Assembly: GCF_000423485.1 (NCBI RefSeq)
Contig: NZ_AUIB01000005.1
Location: 87,271 to 151,270, forward strand
Length of the DNA stretch: 64,000 nt
Origin: Propionimicrobium lymphophilum DSM 4903
GTDB lineage: Bacteria; Actinomycetota; Actinomycetes; Propionibacteriales; Propionibacteriaceae
Direction: 5' to 3'
The position numbers and the translations under genes are program-made. Positions 63,937-64,000 of this stretch are shown piece by piece. Within the stretch, counting starts at the first letter, position 1; each line of letters begins with the position of its first letter. The notes under the pieces were generated by a model that saw nothing but the letters and a program-made list of their open reading frames with translations, ran no database searches and was not told the DNA's origin.

Positions 63937-64000
63937 GTCGAGCGAGTCGCCGTGTCTTCGTTTATCTCTCATCGCTTTCGCGATTAACGAGCTATCACTC
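63937..64000 (+). repeat. Repeat family 1, copy 3 (cut by the window edge)
   Basis: The first 21 bases (63937-63957) are identical to 19751-19771. They are followed by a 5-bp hairpin (63971-63975 with 63980-63984, loop TTTC) in the same place as in copy 1. The CTCTCGCC block would lie beyond the edge; the window ends in CACTC, which matches its beginning. Confidence 0.72.

Larger units (their letters stand above)
63690..64000. other. Gene-free right end with repeats
   Basis: No gene is visible. From 63825 there are four tandem 26-bp units, followed by the third copy of repeat family 1, which runs off the window edge. Nothing is seen at 63690-63824. Confidence 0.7.

Noticed and set aside
63690..64000. 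Insertion sequence or transposon end at the right edge
   Set aside because: Repeats are present but there is no transposase, terminal inverted repeat pair or target duplication within the window.

Overview
The window is chromosomal DNA from a GC-rich Gram-positive actinobacterium. It is probably a host-associated, fermentative member of the Propionibacteriaceae or a neighbouring family. Supporting genes are a polyphosphate glucokinase, a pyruvate-phosphate dikinase beside its regulatory kinase/phosphotransferase, a succinate:CoA-transferase-type enzyme with its catalytic Glu294 (as used in propionate or succinate fermentation), a bifunctional-type dCTP deaminase, DUF3516 and DUF1015 proteins, and a MurE whose substrate motif is not the meso-diaminopimelate type. 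The genus is an inference; no rRNA is present. Layout. 1-2,500: end of an unidentified gene, a decayed fragment, a small orphan gene and a family 3 glycosidase. 2,669-12,513: thiol peroxidase, a small hydrolase, a pair of PH-domain membrane proteins, polyphosphate glucokinase, argS, UDP-sugar dehydrogenase, a SanA/YdcF protein and pgi. 12,529-17,004: NlpC/P60 cell-wall hydrolase, a four-gene glycine betaine/choline-type ABC transporter and tRNA-Leu(CAG). 17,104-26,104: Ski2-like helicase, a 0.68 kb gene-free stretch filled with repeats, an amino acid permease, a UvrA2-ogt DNA repair pair and a MetE-like methyltransferase. 26,160-33,820: HerA-like ATPase, higBA toxin-antitoxin, tRNA-Gly(CCC), HAD phosphatase, TrmO, YwiC-like protein, lipoprotein and DUF1015. 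33,898-45,362: CoA-transferase, murE, a DUF4143 ATPase, an RsmC-like methyltransferase, the PPDK regulator and PPDK, an FHA protein and dcd. 45,519-46,051: a second toxin-antitoxin-like pair. 46,192-58,333: a sortase-assembled pilus locus (giant LPKSG adhesin, class C sortase, LPKTG major pilin, signal peptidase I) preceded on the same strand by a two-component system. 58,405-63,689: a 1,492-residue double-activase/dehydratase-like protein divergent from a TetR regulator. 63,690-64,000: repeats. How the genes work together. PPDK, its regulator, the CoA-transferase, polyphosphate glucokinase and Pgi form a carbon and energy theme based on polyphosphate, pyrophosphate and acyl-CoA exchange. The two-component system, signal peptidase, pilin, sortase and adhesin form one co-directional block for surface fimbriae; the pilin gene carries two long G homopolymers of the kind that give phase variation. 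The most unusual features are: (i) those G11 and G9 tracts; (ii) a dispersed non-coding element present three times, whose hairpin keeps pairing while its sequence changes; (iii) a second dispersed inverted-repeat family; (iv) at least 17 genes with a -10-like hexamer 6 or 7 bases before the start codon, implying leaderless mRNAs; and (v) the TetR-controlled giant activase. No insertion sequence, prophage, CRISPR array or rRNA was seen.
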